From assembly GCA_004294195.1 (NCBI GenBank), contig REAQ01000288.1, forward strand, positions 1-10,463: 10,463 bases of DNA. Reading direction: 5' to 3'. This document shows positions 1-9,684 of the stretch, piece by piece (the first letter of the stretch is position 1; each line of letters opens with the position of its first letter). A program made the position numbers and the translations under genes. Origin of the DNA: Sphingobacteriales bacterium. Its GTDB lineage: Bacteria > Bacteroidota > Bacteroidia > Chitinophagales > Chitinophagaceae. The notes beneath the pieces are model-generated. The model was not told where the DNA came from. It saw only the letters and a program-made list of their open reading frames with translations, and ran no database searches.

Positions 1-1
1 C

Positions 2-814
2 CTGCATGGATTGGTCTCCGATTCCCGTGAAGGATTCAAGGGTTGGATGATCTCCTGGTTTGAAAAATGGTCTTGCTGTCTGGCCCAAAAAGTATTGGTA
101 GTGAGTCCATCCCTTGCAGATCACGCGATCCGGCGCGGAATATTAAACCCCAATAAAGCAGTGGTGATTGGAAAGGGAAGTTACAATGGGATCGATCTGA
201 ACAGATTTCAGAAAACACCAGCGGTAATGACTCAAGTGAACGCATTACGGGCGGCACAAAATATCATGGAAGCTCATTTTGTGTTTGGGTTTGTGGGAAG
301 GATTACCGTGGATAAGGGCATTGATCTGTTGATGACGGCCTTTACGAAGTTGTTCAATGAAAATGTCAATGTCAGACTCATCATGGCCGGGCCGATGGAC
401 CAGGAAAATGCACTGCCTTCTTCTTTGTTGAATACACTCAACCATCATCCGGGTGTGCGCTTACTGGGCAACGTCTCAGACATTGTACCCGTTTATCCAA
501 TGATGCAGATATTGGTACTGAGTTCTTACAGGGAAGGTTTTGGCAATGTGTTGCTGGAAGCTGCAGCCATGGATGTTCCTGTGATTGCGCCGGCCATACC
601 GGGTTGTTCCGATGCGATGAAGCCCGGATTGAATGGGTTGTCGTTTCCCAAAGGTGATGCAGCAGCCTTGTACCAGGCCATGAAAACCTATGTGGACAAC
701 CCATCACTTAGATCGCAGCATGCATCTGCCGGAAGGGCTTTTGCAGCAGGCTTCGATCCCGTTTCCATCTGGGACGGACAACTCGCCATCTACCGCGGGT
801 TTATGGATAAATAA
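2..814 (+). CDS. Family 4 glycosyltransferase, 5'-truncated
   Basis: This is the C-terminal 270 residues of a GT-B fold glycosyltransferase. The reading frame is open to the left edge, so the true start lies outside the window; the TTG at 11 is only an internal codon. The visible part starts late in the N-terminal acceptor domain, with HGLVSDSR and the GKGSYNGID segment. It then crosses into the nucleotide-sugar domain at GFVGRITVDKGIDLL. The E-x7-E motif typical of GT4 enzymes is present in REGFGNVLLEA, at visible residues 178 and 186. By family knowledge such enzymes move a sugar from a nucleotide donor onto a lipid-linked or polysaccharide acceptor at the cytoplasmic face of the membrane, often for capsule, O-antigen or exopolysaccharide. 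Donor and acceptor cannot be read from the sequence. The stop is 42 bases before purL, which has its own promoter box, so this gene probably ends an upstream cluster. Confidence 0.9.
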   Translation: MHGLVSDSREGFKGWMISWFEKWSCCLAQKVLVVSPSLADHAIRRGILNPNKAVVIGKGSYNGIDLNRFQKTPAVMTQVNALRAAQNIMEAHFVFGFVGRITVDKGIDLLMTAFTKLFNENVNVRLIMAGPMDQENALPSSLLNTLNHHPGVRLLGNVSDIVPVYPMMQILVLSSYREGFGNVLLEAAAMDVPVIAPAIPGCSDAMKPGLNGLSFPKGDAAALYQAMKTYVDNPSLRSQHASAGRAFAAGFDPVSIWDGQLAIYRGFMDK

Positions 815-840
815 CCTTTTTTCACAAGGGCCGAAGGAAT

Positions 841-848
841 TACCTTTG
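841..848 (+). promoter_or_regulatory. Probable -7 box of the purL promoter
   Basis: TACCTTTG matches the Bacteroidota -7 consensus TAnnTTTG exactly. It lies between the glycosyltransferase stop and the purL start. The -33 partner is weak: only a T-rich run at 817-822 sits at the right distance. The box ends 8 bases before the purL ATG, so the 5' leader would be only a few bases long. Confidence 0.6.
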
Positions 849-856
849 CGGCAGTT

Positions 857-3094
857 ATGGAGCAAATCATCGATACCGCCAAAAAACTCGGTCTAACCGA
901 AGAAGAGTACCATTTGATCAAGGGCATTTTAGGAAGAGAACCCAATTTTAATGAGCTTTCTGCATTCAGTGTAATGTGGAGTGAGCATTGCAGTTATAAA
1001 AATTCCATCAAATGGTTGAAGACCCTTCCCAGGGATGGAAAGAAGTTGCTGGTGAAAGCAGGCGAAGAAAATGCGGGTCTCGTGGATATTGGCGATGGTC
1101 TTGCCGTAGTGTTTAAAATTGAATCCCACAATCACCCTTCGGCGATTGAACCCTTCCAGGGTGCGGCAACTGGTGTGGGTGGTATCCATAGAGATATTTT
1201 TACGATGGGTGCGCGCCCGATTGCGGCCCTCAACTCATTGCGGTTTGGAAACCTGAAAGAGCAAAAAACACAGCATCTGCTGAACGGCGTGGTGCATGGC
1301 ATTGGCCATTACGGAAACTGTTTTGGTGTGCCAACCGTAGGCGGTGAAATATATTTCGAAGACTGTTATCATACCAACCCACTCGTGAATGCCATGAGTG
1401 TGGGCATTGTGGAAGTGGGGAAAACGGTGAGCGCTACGGCAGAGGGAACGGGTAACCCTGTATTCATTGTTGGTTCAGCAACCGGTAAAGATGGTATTGG
1501 AGGTGCATCTTTTGCATCGGCAGATATCACGGCAGACAGTGCGCAGGATCTGCCCGCAGTGCAGGTGGGTGATCCCTTCCAGGAAAAGAAATTATTGGAA
1601 GCCTGTTTGGAAGTGATTCCAACAGGTGCTTTGGTGGGCATGCAGGATATGGGTGCGGCTGGTATCATTTGTTCCACTTCTGAAACTTCTGCAAAAGGCG
1701 GCGTGGGTATGCGCATAGATTTGGAGCATGTACCGGCAAGGCAAAAAAATATGAAGGCCTGGGAACTCTTGCTCAGCGAGAGCCAGGAGCGGATGTTGAT
1801 GATCGTGAAGAAAGGAAGGGAGAAAGAAGTGCTGGAAGTGTTTGAGAAATGGGACCTCCCTTGCTCACAGATTGGTATGGTGACGGACGATAAAATGCTT
1901 CGTTTCTATATGAATGGAGAACTCGAAGCAGAGATTCCTGCAGAGAGTCTGGTACTGGGTGGCGGTGCACCGCAGAATACCCGCGAGTATCGCGAACCTG
2001 CATACTTCGCGAAGATCAAAGCATTTGACGCAGCATCGGTACCCGTGCCCGCGGATCTGAAAGCAACGGCAGAGAAGATCATCAGCATTCCGAATATTGC
2101 CAGCAAGCGCTGGATCTATACACAGTATGACAGTATGGTGGGCACAGGCAATTCATCCACCAACCAACCTTCTGATGCGCCCGTGGTATCAGTGAAGGGT
2201 ACACGAAAAGCTTTGGCCGTTACTACTGACTGCAACAGCAGGTATGTTTTTGCCGATCCGTTTGTGGGTTGTATGATCGCCGTAAGTGAAGCTGCAAGAA
2301 ATATTGTGTGCTCAGGTGGTACGCCATTGGGTGTAACCAACTGTTTGAATTTTGGTAATCCTTTTGATCCCGAAGTATATTATCAGTTTGTACATGCCAT
2401 TAAAGGCATGGGTGAAGCGTGTTTGAAATTTGACGCGCCGGTAACGGGTGGTAATGTGAGCTTTTACAACCAGGGTCCTGATGGACCGGTGTATCCAACG
2501 CCAACCATTGGTATGGTAGGGTTATTGGAGGATATCAACAACAAGATGACCCTCGACTTTAAAGCAGAAGGCGATCATCTTTACCTGGTGGGAAGAAGTC
2601 GCAATTGCATCAACTCATCAGAATACCTTCATAAAGTTTGCGGCGTGGAATATTCACCCGCACCTGATTTTGATCTGGAAGAAGAATTCAGACTGCAGCA
2701 GGCCATTGCAGGCCTTATACAAAACAAAATCATCAATGCTGCACACGATGTTAGTGAAGGTGGTGTCTTCATCACGCTTTGCGAAGCAGGATTTAACAGG
2801 ACCCTCGGGTTCAATGTTACCTCTGCTGTGGATGTGCGTAAAGATGCATGGTTGTTTGGTGAAGCGCAAAGCCGCGTAGTGGTATCTGTTGCATATGACA
2901 AGGCGAAAGAACTAGAACAATCCCTTGCGTCACAGGGTATGTCGTTTGAATCTTTAGGTAAGGTAACTGCAGGCGATATCAAGATCGATGGGCAAGATTG
3001 GGGACATATCTTAGACTGGAAGACACTGTACGATACAGCCATTGAGCGCTACCTTTCTGCCGAAACAGCGGAGTCTGCACTGTCCGCCATGTAA
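857..3094 (+). CDS. purL: Phosphoribosylformylglycinamidine synthase, small-type PurL subunit
   Basis: PurL catalyses the fourth step of de novo purine synthesis, the ATP-dependent amidation of FGAR to FGAM, in the cytoplasm. At 745 residues it is the small form, as in Bacillus and Thermotoga. It lacks the C-terminal glutaminase of the roughly 1,300-residue enzyme and should need separate PurQ and PurS partners, neither of which is in this window. Key segments are SEHCSYKNS with the conserved His44, [11 protein letters not shown] at residues 89-99, the glycine-rich [13 protein letters not shown] that follows, GGNVSFYNQ in the second half, and AAHDVSEGG with His630 and Asp631. These belong to the two repeated AIRS-like halves. 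The ATG at 857 is chosen because it is the first in frame and lies just after a -7 box. proC follows after 10 bases and is probably co-transcribed. Confidence 0.97.
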   Translation: MEQIIDTAKKLGLTEEEYHLIKGILGREPNFNELSAFSVMWSEHCSYKNSIKWLKTLPRDGKKLLVKAGEENAGLVDIGDGLAVVFKIESHNHPSAIEPFQGAATGVGGIHRDIFTMGARPIAALNSLRFGNLKEQKTQHLLNGVVHGIGHYGNCFGVPTVGGEIYFEDCYHTNPLVNAMSVGIVEVGKTVSATAEGTGNPVFIVGSATGKDGIGGASFASADITADSAQDLPAVQVGDPFQEKKLLEACLEVIPTGALVGMQDMGAAGIICSTSETSAKGGVGMRIDLEHVPARQKNMKAWELLLSESQERMLMIVKKGREKEVLEVFEKWDLPCSQIGMVTDDKMLRFYMNGELEAEIPAESLVLGGGAPQNTREYREPAYFAKIKAFDAASVPVPADLKATAEKIISIPNIASKRWIYTQYDSMVGTGNSSTNQPSDAPVVSVKGTRKALAVTTDCNSRYVFADPFVGCMIAVSEAARNIVCSGGTPLGVTNCLNFGNPFDPEVYYQFVHAIKGMGEACLKFDAPVTGGNVSFYNQGPDGPVYPTPTIGMVGLLEDINNKMTLDFKAEGDHLYLVGRSRNCINSSEYLHKVCGVEYSPAPDFDLEEEFRLQQAIAGLIQNKIINAAHDVSEGGVFITLCEAGFNRTLGFNVTSAVDVRKDAWLFGEAQSRVVVSVAYDKAKELEQSLASQGMSFESLGKVTAGDIKIDGQDWGHILDWKTLYDTAIERYLSAETAESALSAM

Positions 3095-3104
3095 AACAAA
3101 TGTT

Positions 3105-3899
3105 ATGAACAAGAAGATCGCGATCATCGGAGGAGGAAACCTGGGTACGGCCATTGCAGAAGGATTGGTGAAGAGCGGATTCACGTTGCCTGAGCACATT
3201 ATGGTGACCAAGCGGAACATCAAGACAATCCAGCACCTCGAAGAGAAGGGCATTCTTGTTGGCGATAATAATAATGAGGCGGTACGTTATGCCGATCTCG
3301 TGATCCTGGCAGTGAAACCATTTCAGGTTGCTGATGTGATTGAAGGATTCAAAAATGAACTTACCGCACATCATCTCCTGGTATCCGTTGTCACAGGAGT
3401 ATCTCTGGAGCAGTTGTTGCACTATGTAGGTAAGAAGGTTGCTGTAGTAAGGGCGATGCCCAATACAGCTATTGCGATTCAGGAAAGCATGACCTGTGTT
3501 TGTTCCCGCAACACCAACGATGAGCAAACACAATATGTGAATGACCTGTTCAACCAGCTTGGACGGGTAGTGACCATCGATGAAAAACTGATGGATGCTG
3601 CAACCGTGCTGGGTGCCTGTGGCATTGCCTATGCGCTGCGTTTTATCCGTGCCAATATTCAGGGTGGCATCGAGATTGGTTTCGATGCTGCTACCGCATC
3701 ACTGATTGCCGCGCAAACGGTGAAAGGTGCTGCAGAATTGCTGATCCAAACGGGAAGACACCCGGAGCAAGAGATCGATAAAGTAACAACACCCAAGGGC
3801 TGCACCATTGCGGGATTGAATGAAATGGAACACAGGGGATTTAGCTCATCGTTGATCAAAGGAATTGCAGCAAGTTTCAACAAGATCAGTGATAAGTAA
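3105..3899 (+). CDS. proC: Pyrroline-5-carboxylate reductase
   Basis: ProC reduces 1-pyrroline-5-carboxylate to L-proline with NAD(P)H, the last step of proline synthesis, in the cytoplasm. The 264-residue protein begins MNKKIAIIGGGNLG, a Rossmann dinucleotide-binding motif at residues 9-14. It continues with AVKPFQ and VRAMPNTAIAIQESMT, and ends with the helical dimerisation domain. The family signature VTTPKGCTIAGLNEME is at residues 227-242. The frame is open further upstream to 3042, but that extension would lie inside purL and precede the Rossmann strand, so ATG 3105 is preferred. The gene starts 10 bases after the purL stop and has no promoter box of its own. It is followed by an intrinsic terminator. 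The pairing of a purine gene with a proline gene has no obvious metabolic reason. Confidence 0.96.
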   Translation: MNKKIAIIGGGNLGTAIAEGLVKSGFTLPEHIMVTKRNIKTIQHLEEKGILVGDNNNEAVRYADLVILAVKPFQVADVIEGFKNELTAHHLLVSVVTGVSLEQLLHYVGKKVAVVRAMPNTAIAIQESMTCVCSRNTNDEQTQYVNDLFNQLGRVVTIDEKLMDAATVLGACGIAYALRFIRANIQGGIEIGFDAATASLIAAQTVKGAAELLIQTGRHPEQEIDKVTTPKGCTIAGLNEMEHRGFSSSLIKGIAASFNKISDK

Positions 3900-3963
3900 A
3901 TACAATAAAAGACAGGCGTTTACGTTTTAGTGGAAAGCTACTGTACTGACTAACCCATTAAAG

Positions 3964-3989
3964 ACCTCCTGATCCCAGGAGGTTTTTTT
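3964..3989 (+). terminator. Rho-independent terminator of purL-proC
   Basis: ACCTCCT (3964-3970) pairs perfectly with AGGAGGT (3977-3983) around the loop GATCCC, followed by a run of seven T (3983-3989). This is a textbook intrinsic terminator for plus-strand transcription. The stop codon of the converging minus-strand gene (3988-3990) overlaps the end of the T run. In the minus direction the hairpin is followed only by CTTTAATG, so it would terminate less well that way. Confidence 0.9.
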
Positions 3990-5097
3990 ATTGCACCACC
4001 AGCCGCCCGAGCATTATTTGGTTTTTGTTTTCAGCCCTCACCATATAGATGCCCTTTGACCAGCTGCTAACGTCAATGGATACCTGACCCTTTCCCTGAC
4101 CACTAAATACTAACTGGCCCAGTCCGTCCCAGATTTTTACTACTGTCTCCGTTGGTGGAAGATGCAGTAGCATTTTGTTATGGGCCGGATTTGGAAACAT
4201 CCGGATCAACTGTGGTGGTAAGGCACGCACCAGTTTAACGGTACTCGTTTGCTGTGAACCGGAGTGAAAATTAATCAGGAGCCGATAATACTGTGCACCA
4301 GCATCAATATGGTTATGCGTAAGGCTGTAATGTTTAGAAGCCGTATTGGGCAGTACTGCGAAGTCTTTAAAGTTCAATCCATCCGTTGAATGCTGCACTA
4401 CATAGTTTCGGATATTCGTTTCCGTTAGTATACTCCAGTGAAGGTCTACTTGGTTTCCGTTTCTTGCTGCTGACCATCGGTTGAGCAGCCCTGGGAGCAC
4501 CACATTGCACTGCAACTGTAGTTCTGCAATGATCCAGTCGCTCCAGGATGCTTGTCGCACCACAATACTATCCACCGGTGAATGAAAGAAAACGCGCATG
4601 GATGACTGTGTGGTTCCGTTGGTGGTGCTGCCACCGCTGATGGTGTTTCCCGAGGCGGTTGCGCCGTTGACGGGATCCTTAAAATCTGCAGGGACTTCCA
4701 CGCCATTGAGATAACCCCTTACGTTCTGCGACTCCCAATTGAACAGATCGCCCCGAATATTATCCACACGCACATGGAAAATATTGGAGTCCAGCGCCTG
4801 GCTTAATTTGAAGTAGGTGGTATTTGAAGCGGGAGAACTGTAGGCACGCCATACCTGGAGGGAGGCGTAGGTCAGGCCTTTCCAGACGGAGGAGCCCTGC
4901 GTGTAATTGGGCCTGCCCGATGCCATGGTGCCAGAGGTTACAGCTTCGGCGAAAACATAGCCTCCCAATACCCCTGTATCTCTGAACTGGCCGTCATTTT
5001 GTCCGTTCAACCAAACAGCCCCGCCCGTTGCGCATTGCGCAAAACCCTGATTTACAATGATCAGGCTAAGGACCAGTGCGGTCAGCAGACAACGCAT
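3988..5097 (-). CDS. Secreted protein with type IX secretion C-terminal sorting domain
   Basis: This 369-residue exported protein has no recognised function. A signal peptide covers residues 1-20 (hydrophobic LLTALVLSLIIV, cleavage after GFA). Residues 22-197 form a beta-rich, Ser/Thr/Gly/Asn-rich region that I cannot assign. Residues 208-290 resemble the fibronectin-III-like linker common in Bacteroidota surface proteins (VDLHWSILTETNIRNYVVQ and STDGLNF). Residues 300-369 are a type A T9SS sorting domain: FPNPAHNKMLLHL, then VKIWDGLGQLV, then SSWSKGIYMVR and the end GRLVVQ. By family knowledge such proteins cross the outer membrane through the Por/gliding machinery and lose this domain, ending up released or surface-attached. 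The only cysteines after the signal peptide are Cys22 and Cys197, which bracket the unassigned domain and could form a disulfide. The best promoter candidate, CACGTTTG on the minus strand at 5105-5112, is one base off consensus. Confidence 0.88.
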   Translation of the reverse strand: MRCLLTALVLSLIIVNQGFAQCATGGAVWLNGQNDGQFRDTGVLGGYVFAEAVTSGTMASGRPNYTQGSSVWKGLTYASLQVWRAYSSPASNTTYFKLSQALDSNIFHVRVDNIRGDLFNWESQNVRGYLNGVEVPADFKDPVNGATASGNTISGGSTTNGTTQSSMRVFFHSPVDSIVVRQASWSDWIIAELQLQCNVVLPGLLNRWSAARNGNQVDLHWSILTETNIRNYVVQHSTDGLNFKDFAVLPNTASKHYSLTHNHIDAGAQYYRLLINFHSGSQQTSTVKLVRALPPQLIRMFPNPAHNKMLLHLPPTETVVKIWDGLGQLVFSGQGKGQVSIDVSSWSKGIYMVRAENKNQIMLGRLVVQ

Positions 5098-5175
5098 ACT
5101 GGTTCAAACGTGCGGTAGAGGGGCATATTGTAGATGGAAAAGGCCGGATACTGTAACAACTTGAAATAAATCGAG

Positions 5176-5184
5176 TTATCCACA
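5176..5184 (+). promoter_or_regulatory. Perfect DnaA-box sequence upstream of pyrG
   Basis: TTATCCACA matches the DnaA box consensus TTATNCACA. It lies in the divergent intergenic region, 19 bases upstream of the proposed -33 element of pyrG. A second identical 9-mer is at 4760-4768, inside the T9SS-substrate gene. There is no cluster of boxes and no AT-rich unwinding region, so this is not an origin. DnaA binding is possible, but a chance match is just as likely. Confidence 0.25.
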
Positions 5185-5203
5185 GGGGGCAAACGGTTAA
5201 ATT

Positions 5204-6934
<1,731 letters not shown>

Positions 6935-6940
6935 GAATGA

Positions 6941-6972
6941 GGCAATGTGGCAGTGCGGTAATGCGGCAATGT
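6941..6972 (+). repeat. Left tandem octamer array
   Basis: Four consecutive 8-base units read GGCAATGT, GGCAGTGC, GGTAATGC and GGCAATGT (consensus GGYARTGY). They vary mainly by transitions. This is the left outer arm of the nested palindrome. Confidence 0.8.
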
Positions 6973-6977
6973 AGGAA

Positions 6978-7050
6978 GGCGCGCCCTGCGTAGCGGCACG
7001 CCGGCAGTCACTCCGGGTGTTTCTGCGCAGGCCGGCAACGCACGGCCGCG
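6978..7050. repeat. Pair of inverted REP-like hairpins
   Basis: The first hairpin (6978-7002) pairs GGCGCGCC with GGCACGCC, with one mismatch, around a 9-base loop CTGCGTAGC. The second (7026-7050) pairs CGC plus GGCCG with CGGCC plus GCG, with one bulged A, around an 8-base loop. Read on the minus strand the second loop is TGCGTTGC, nearly the TGCGTAGC of the first, so the two are inverted copies. GTAG at 6971-6974, just before the first stem, recalls the tetranucleotide guides of REP elements. No RAYT transposase gene is in this window. Confidence 0.6.
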
Positions 7051-7056
7051 CTTCCA

Positions 7057-7104
7057 ACATTACCGCACTGCCGCATTACCACATTGGCTAATTGGCATTA
7101 TGCC
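7057..7104 (+). repeat. Right tandem octamer array running into the yidC promoter
   Basis: Six consecutive 8-base units read ACATTACC, GCACTGCC, GCATTACC, ACATTGGC, TAATTGGC and ATTATGCC. The first four are the inverse of the left array. The last two extend beyond the palindrome and end exactly where the yidC -7 box begins. TAATTGGCA at 7089-7097 recurs in the heptamer repeat at 9692-9700. Confidence 0.7.
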
Positions 7105-7112
7105 TATATTTG
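7084..7112 (+). promoter_or_regulatory. Promoter of yidC
   Basis: TATATTTG at 7105-7112 is an exact TAnnTTTG -7 box. TTG at 7084-7086, 18 bases upstream, can serve as the -33 element and lies inside the repeat arm. The box is 19 bases before the yidC ATG. Confidence 0.65.
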
Positions 7113-7131
7113 CGACTCAATTTTGGAATAA

Positions 7132-8970
7132 ATGAACCTCGACAGAAATTCGGTGATTGGTTTTGTGCTGCTGGCATTGTTATTCTTCGGCTATTTCTTC
7201 TTTAATAGCCAGGCCCAGAAAGACCACGTGGCCCAGCAGAAAAGGATTGAAGATTCCCTGGCTGCTCTGAAGCCCAAAGTGGATCCCGCTGCTGTACGTA
7301 TAGATTCCCTTCGGGCAGATTCATCCGCCAAAGTTGCCGCCGCAGGTCAGTTTGTTTCCGCTTCACTGGGTACTGAAGAGATCACGGTTCTTGAAAATAA
7401 CCTTCTTAAAATAGGGTTCACAAATAAGGGAGGTCAGCCTGCCTATGTGCAGCTGAAAAAATACCTTTCTGTGGACAGTTCACCGGTTACACTGGCAGGT
7501 TCTAAGACCGACAAACTTTCCTATCGGATCAATACCGGACCCACCAATACTGCAGAAACGGGTGACCTGTTTTTTGCTACCGGCAAAGTAACCCAACAAG
7601 GTGACAGTAGCCAGTCCATCAGTTTTGTATTGTCTGACTCTACAGGGAGATCCATCACGCATACCTATACGCTGAAGAACGATGAATACATGGTGAACGC
7701 AGACATCATCATCAATCGTGCAGACCAACTGATTGGCAAGAAAACATTGGACCTTTCCTGGCAGATCAAAGCCAAACAACAGGAGCGTGATTTGGCGGGC
7801 GAGAAGCGCGAAAGCCAGTTGAATGTATACACTGCCAATGAAGGGTTCGATTACTTCACGATGAAGGACGGACTCTCTAAAAAGTTTGAAGAGAACGTGA
7901 AATGGGTTTCCCTGAAACAAAAGTTTTTTAACCATACCATCATCGCTGAGAATGGCTTTTCTTATGCCGAAGTGAATGTGAAGATGCCCGCTGAAGAAGA
8001 TACATCTCATTGGGTGGCTGATGCATCGGGCGACCTTAAGCTAGCCTTACCCGCCGGTGCAAACGCAAGTATTCCATTGAAATTTTACTATGGCCCCAAC
8101 GATTTTCCTACCCTGAAAAAGTACGGGATGGAAGACATCGTGAACCTGGGCCAGGGAATCTATGCCTTTGTGAAATACATCAACAGGCTGATCATCATGC
8201 CGGTGTTCAATCTGTTTGCAGGCTTCATCAAAAGTTATGGATTGGTGATTGCACTGTTGACCATCATCATCCGTTTGGTGACCTCGCCACTGGTGTACAC
8301 CTCTTACCTGAGTGGTGCCAAAATGAAGGCGCTTAGGCCGGAACTGGCAACGCTGAAAGAGAAACATAAAGACGATCAACAGGCTTACAGTATGGAGCAG
8401 ATGAAACTGTTCCGTGTAGCCGGTGTGAATCCATTGGGCGGTTGTATTCCGGCACTGCTGCAGATCCCTATCTTCTTCTCATTATACTCCTTTTTCAATT
8501 CGGAAATAGATCTGCGGGGCAAGGCATTCTGGTGGAGCCAGGATCTTTCTTCATATGATCAGATCTTCACCTGGGGATTCAATATTCCATTTATCGGCAA
8601 CCACCTGAGCTTATTTACTATTCTGGCCGTGGTGACGAGTTTGTTGATTTCGATCTACAGTATGAGCATGACGCCGGACCAGGATAATCCGATGTTGAAG
8701 TACATGCCTTACATCTTCCCGATCATGCTGTTGGGTATTTTCAACAGCCTTCCATCGGCCCTGACATGGTACTATACTGTTTCAAACGTGATCACGCTGT
8801 TGTTGCAATATGTGATACAGAACTATATCATCAATCACGATAAGATCTTGGCGCAGATCGAAGAGAATAAGAAAAAGCCGAGATCAAAACCCAAATGGCA
8901 AGACAGGTTGGAGTCTATGCAGGAGCAACAGCGGAAGCTGGAGGACATGAAGAAAAAGACGAAGAAGTAG
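7132..8970 (+). CDS. yidC: Membrane protein insertase YidC
   Basis: YidC inserts and folds inner-membrane proteins, alone or with SecYEG. The 612-residue product has the Gram-negative layout. An N-terminal membrane anchor (residues 7-24) is followed by a large periplasmic beta domain (about 75-325). The conserved Oxa1-like core then has membrane segments near YGLVIALLTIIIRLVTSPLV, GCIPALLQIPIFFSLYSFF, LSLFTILAVVTSLLI and YIFPIMLLGIF, and a last one around ALTWYYTVSNVITLLL. Arg381 in IIIRLVTSPL fits the conserved arginine of the hydrophilic substrate groove. The tail after about residue 565 is long and highly charged, ending in a lysine-rich run. Such tails can contact ribosomes, but that role is inferred here. 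ATG 7132 is the first in frame after the promoter. The gene stands apart from rnpA and rpmH, its neighbours in many other bacteria. Confidence 0.96.
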   Translation: MNLDRNSVIGFVLLALLFFGYFFFNSQAQKDHVAQQKRIEDSLAALKPKVDPAAVRIDSLRADSSAKVAAAGQFVSASLGTEEITVLENNLLKIGFTNKGGQPAYVQLKKYLSVDSSPVTLAGSKTDKLSYRINTGPTNTAETGDLFFATGKVTQQGDSSQSISFVLSDSTGRSITHTYTLKNDEYMVNADIIINRADQLIGKKTLDLSWQIKAKQQERDLAGEKRESQLNVYTANEGFDYFTMKDGLSKKFEENVKWVSLKQKFFNHTIIAENGFSYAEVNVKMPAEEDTSHWVADASGDLKLALPAGANASIPLKFYYGPNDFPTLKKYGMEDIVNLGQGIYAFVKYINRLIIMPVFNLFAGFIKSYGLVIALLTIIIRLVTSPLVYTSYLSGAKMKALRPELATLKEKHKDDQQAYSMEQMKLFRVAGVNPLGGCIPALLQIPIFFSLYSFFNSEIDLRGKAFWWSQDLSSYDQIFTWGFNIPFIGNHLSLFTILAVVTSLLISIYSMSMTPDQDNPMLKYMPYIFPIMLLGIFNSLPSALTWYYTVSNVITLLLQYVIQNYIINHDKILAQIEENKKKPRSKPKWQDRLESMQEQQRKLEDMKKKTKK

Positions 8971-9024
8971 TAGCTTTAACAATATTCAGGCAACCTGGCC
9001 TTGAGTTTATCAATCTTACCAGAT

Positions 9025-9684
9025 ATGAAAAAGAGCATATTCGTGATGGTGTTGGTGATGTTTGGGTTGGCTGTTCAAACCCAGGCGCAAAAGCTTCTTT
9101 CTGAAGGAACGATACAATACGATGTATCTGTGCAGACTGGCACCAACAATCCCAAGATGGCCGATGTGTTTGATGGTGCCACGGCGCTGGTGTTGATCAA
9201 AGGTTCTCACTCCAGGTCAGAATTGAAAAGTGCCATTGGTAGTTCAATTACCATTTATGATAGTAGAACCGGAAATGGCGTGATCATGCGTGAATTTGGC
9301 GCACAAAAACTGTTGATCCGGATGAACAGGCAAAACTGGATAGACAGGAATAAAAAATACGATGGCATCGTGTTTAGCAAAACCGGCGAGACGAAAAAGA
9401 TTGCAGGATATAATTGTGAACAGGCCATCGGAAAATTGGCTGATGGCTCCAGCTTCACTGTTTTTTATACTACAGAAATCAGGGTAGAGAACAGGGATTA
9501 TGATGCCCAGTTTAAAAACCTTCCCGGTGTTCCGCTGGAGTTTGAATCAACGGTTTCCAACATTAAGGTCAGGTATACAGCAAGCAGGGTCAGCTTTGAT
9601 CCTGTGCCCATACAACGTTTCGAAATACCCACATCTGGTTATAGGGAAATGACTTATGAAGAAGGAATGAAGTCTAACAATTGA
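9025..9684 (+). CDS. Small exported protein, DUF4412-like
   Basis: This 219-residue protein has a clear signal peptide (MKKSIFVMVLVMFGLAV, cleavage after TQA at residue 21). The mature part is beta-rich. It begins EGTIQYDVSV, has KIAGYNCEQAIGKL with the only mature cysteine at 131, then FTVFYTTEI and PGVPLEFES near 167-175, and ends with FEIPTSGYREM. The order of a GYxC motif, a Gly-Val-Pro-Leu-Glu motif and a final IP-GY-M motif resembles the DUF4412 family of Bacteroidota periplasmic or secreted proteins. That assignment is from memory of the family and is moderately sure. The function is unknown. The frame extends upstream to 9001, but the signal peptide fixes ATG 9025. It lies 54 bases after yidC without a convincing promoter, so read-through from yidC is possible. 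The stop codon sits inside a tandem heptamer repeat. Confidence 0.8.
   Translation: MKKSIFVMVLVMFGLAVQTQAQKLLSEGTIQYDVSVQTGTNNPKMADVFDGATALVLIKGSHSRSELKSAIGSSITIYDSRTGNGVIMREFGAQKLLIRMNRQNWIDRNKKYDGIVFSKTGETKKIAGYNCEQAIGKLADGSSFTVFYTTEIRVENRDYDAQFKNLPGVPLEFESTVSNIKVRYTASRVSFDPVPIQRFEIPTSGYREMTYEEGMKSNN

Larger units (their letters stand above)
6941..7088. repeat. 148-bp nested palindrome between pyrG and yidC
   Basis: Outer arms 6941-6978 and 7051-7088 are inverted copies matching at 31 of 38 positions, and the symmetry centre falls on CCGG at 7013-7016. Inside are two smaller hairpins that are inverted relatives of each other. The element starts 6 bases after the pyrG stop and ends 43 bases before yidC. 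It encodes no protein. It resembles a paired REP/BIME-type or MITE-like intergenic repeat. There is no T run, so it is not a classical terminator, though an RNA copy could fold and stabilise the pyrG 3' end. Confidence 0.8.

Noticed and set aside
6941..7104. CRISPR array
   Set aside because: The repeats are contiguous octamers without unique spacers, and no cas gene is present.
7480..8010. 176-codon antisense frame inside yidC
   Set aside because: Shadow of the yidC coding frame, with no promoter and no recognisable domain.
8987..8997. Terminator hairpin after yidC
   Set aside because: The stem CAGG/CCTG is only four pairs and no T run follows, so it is unlikely to stop transcription.
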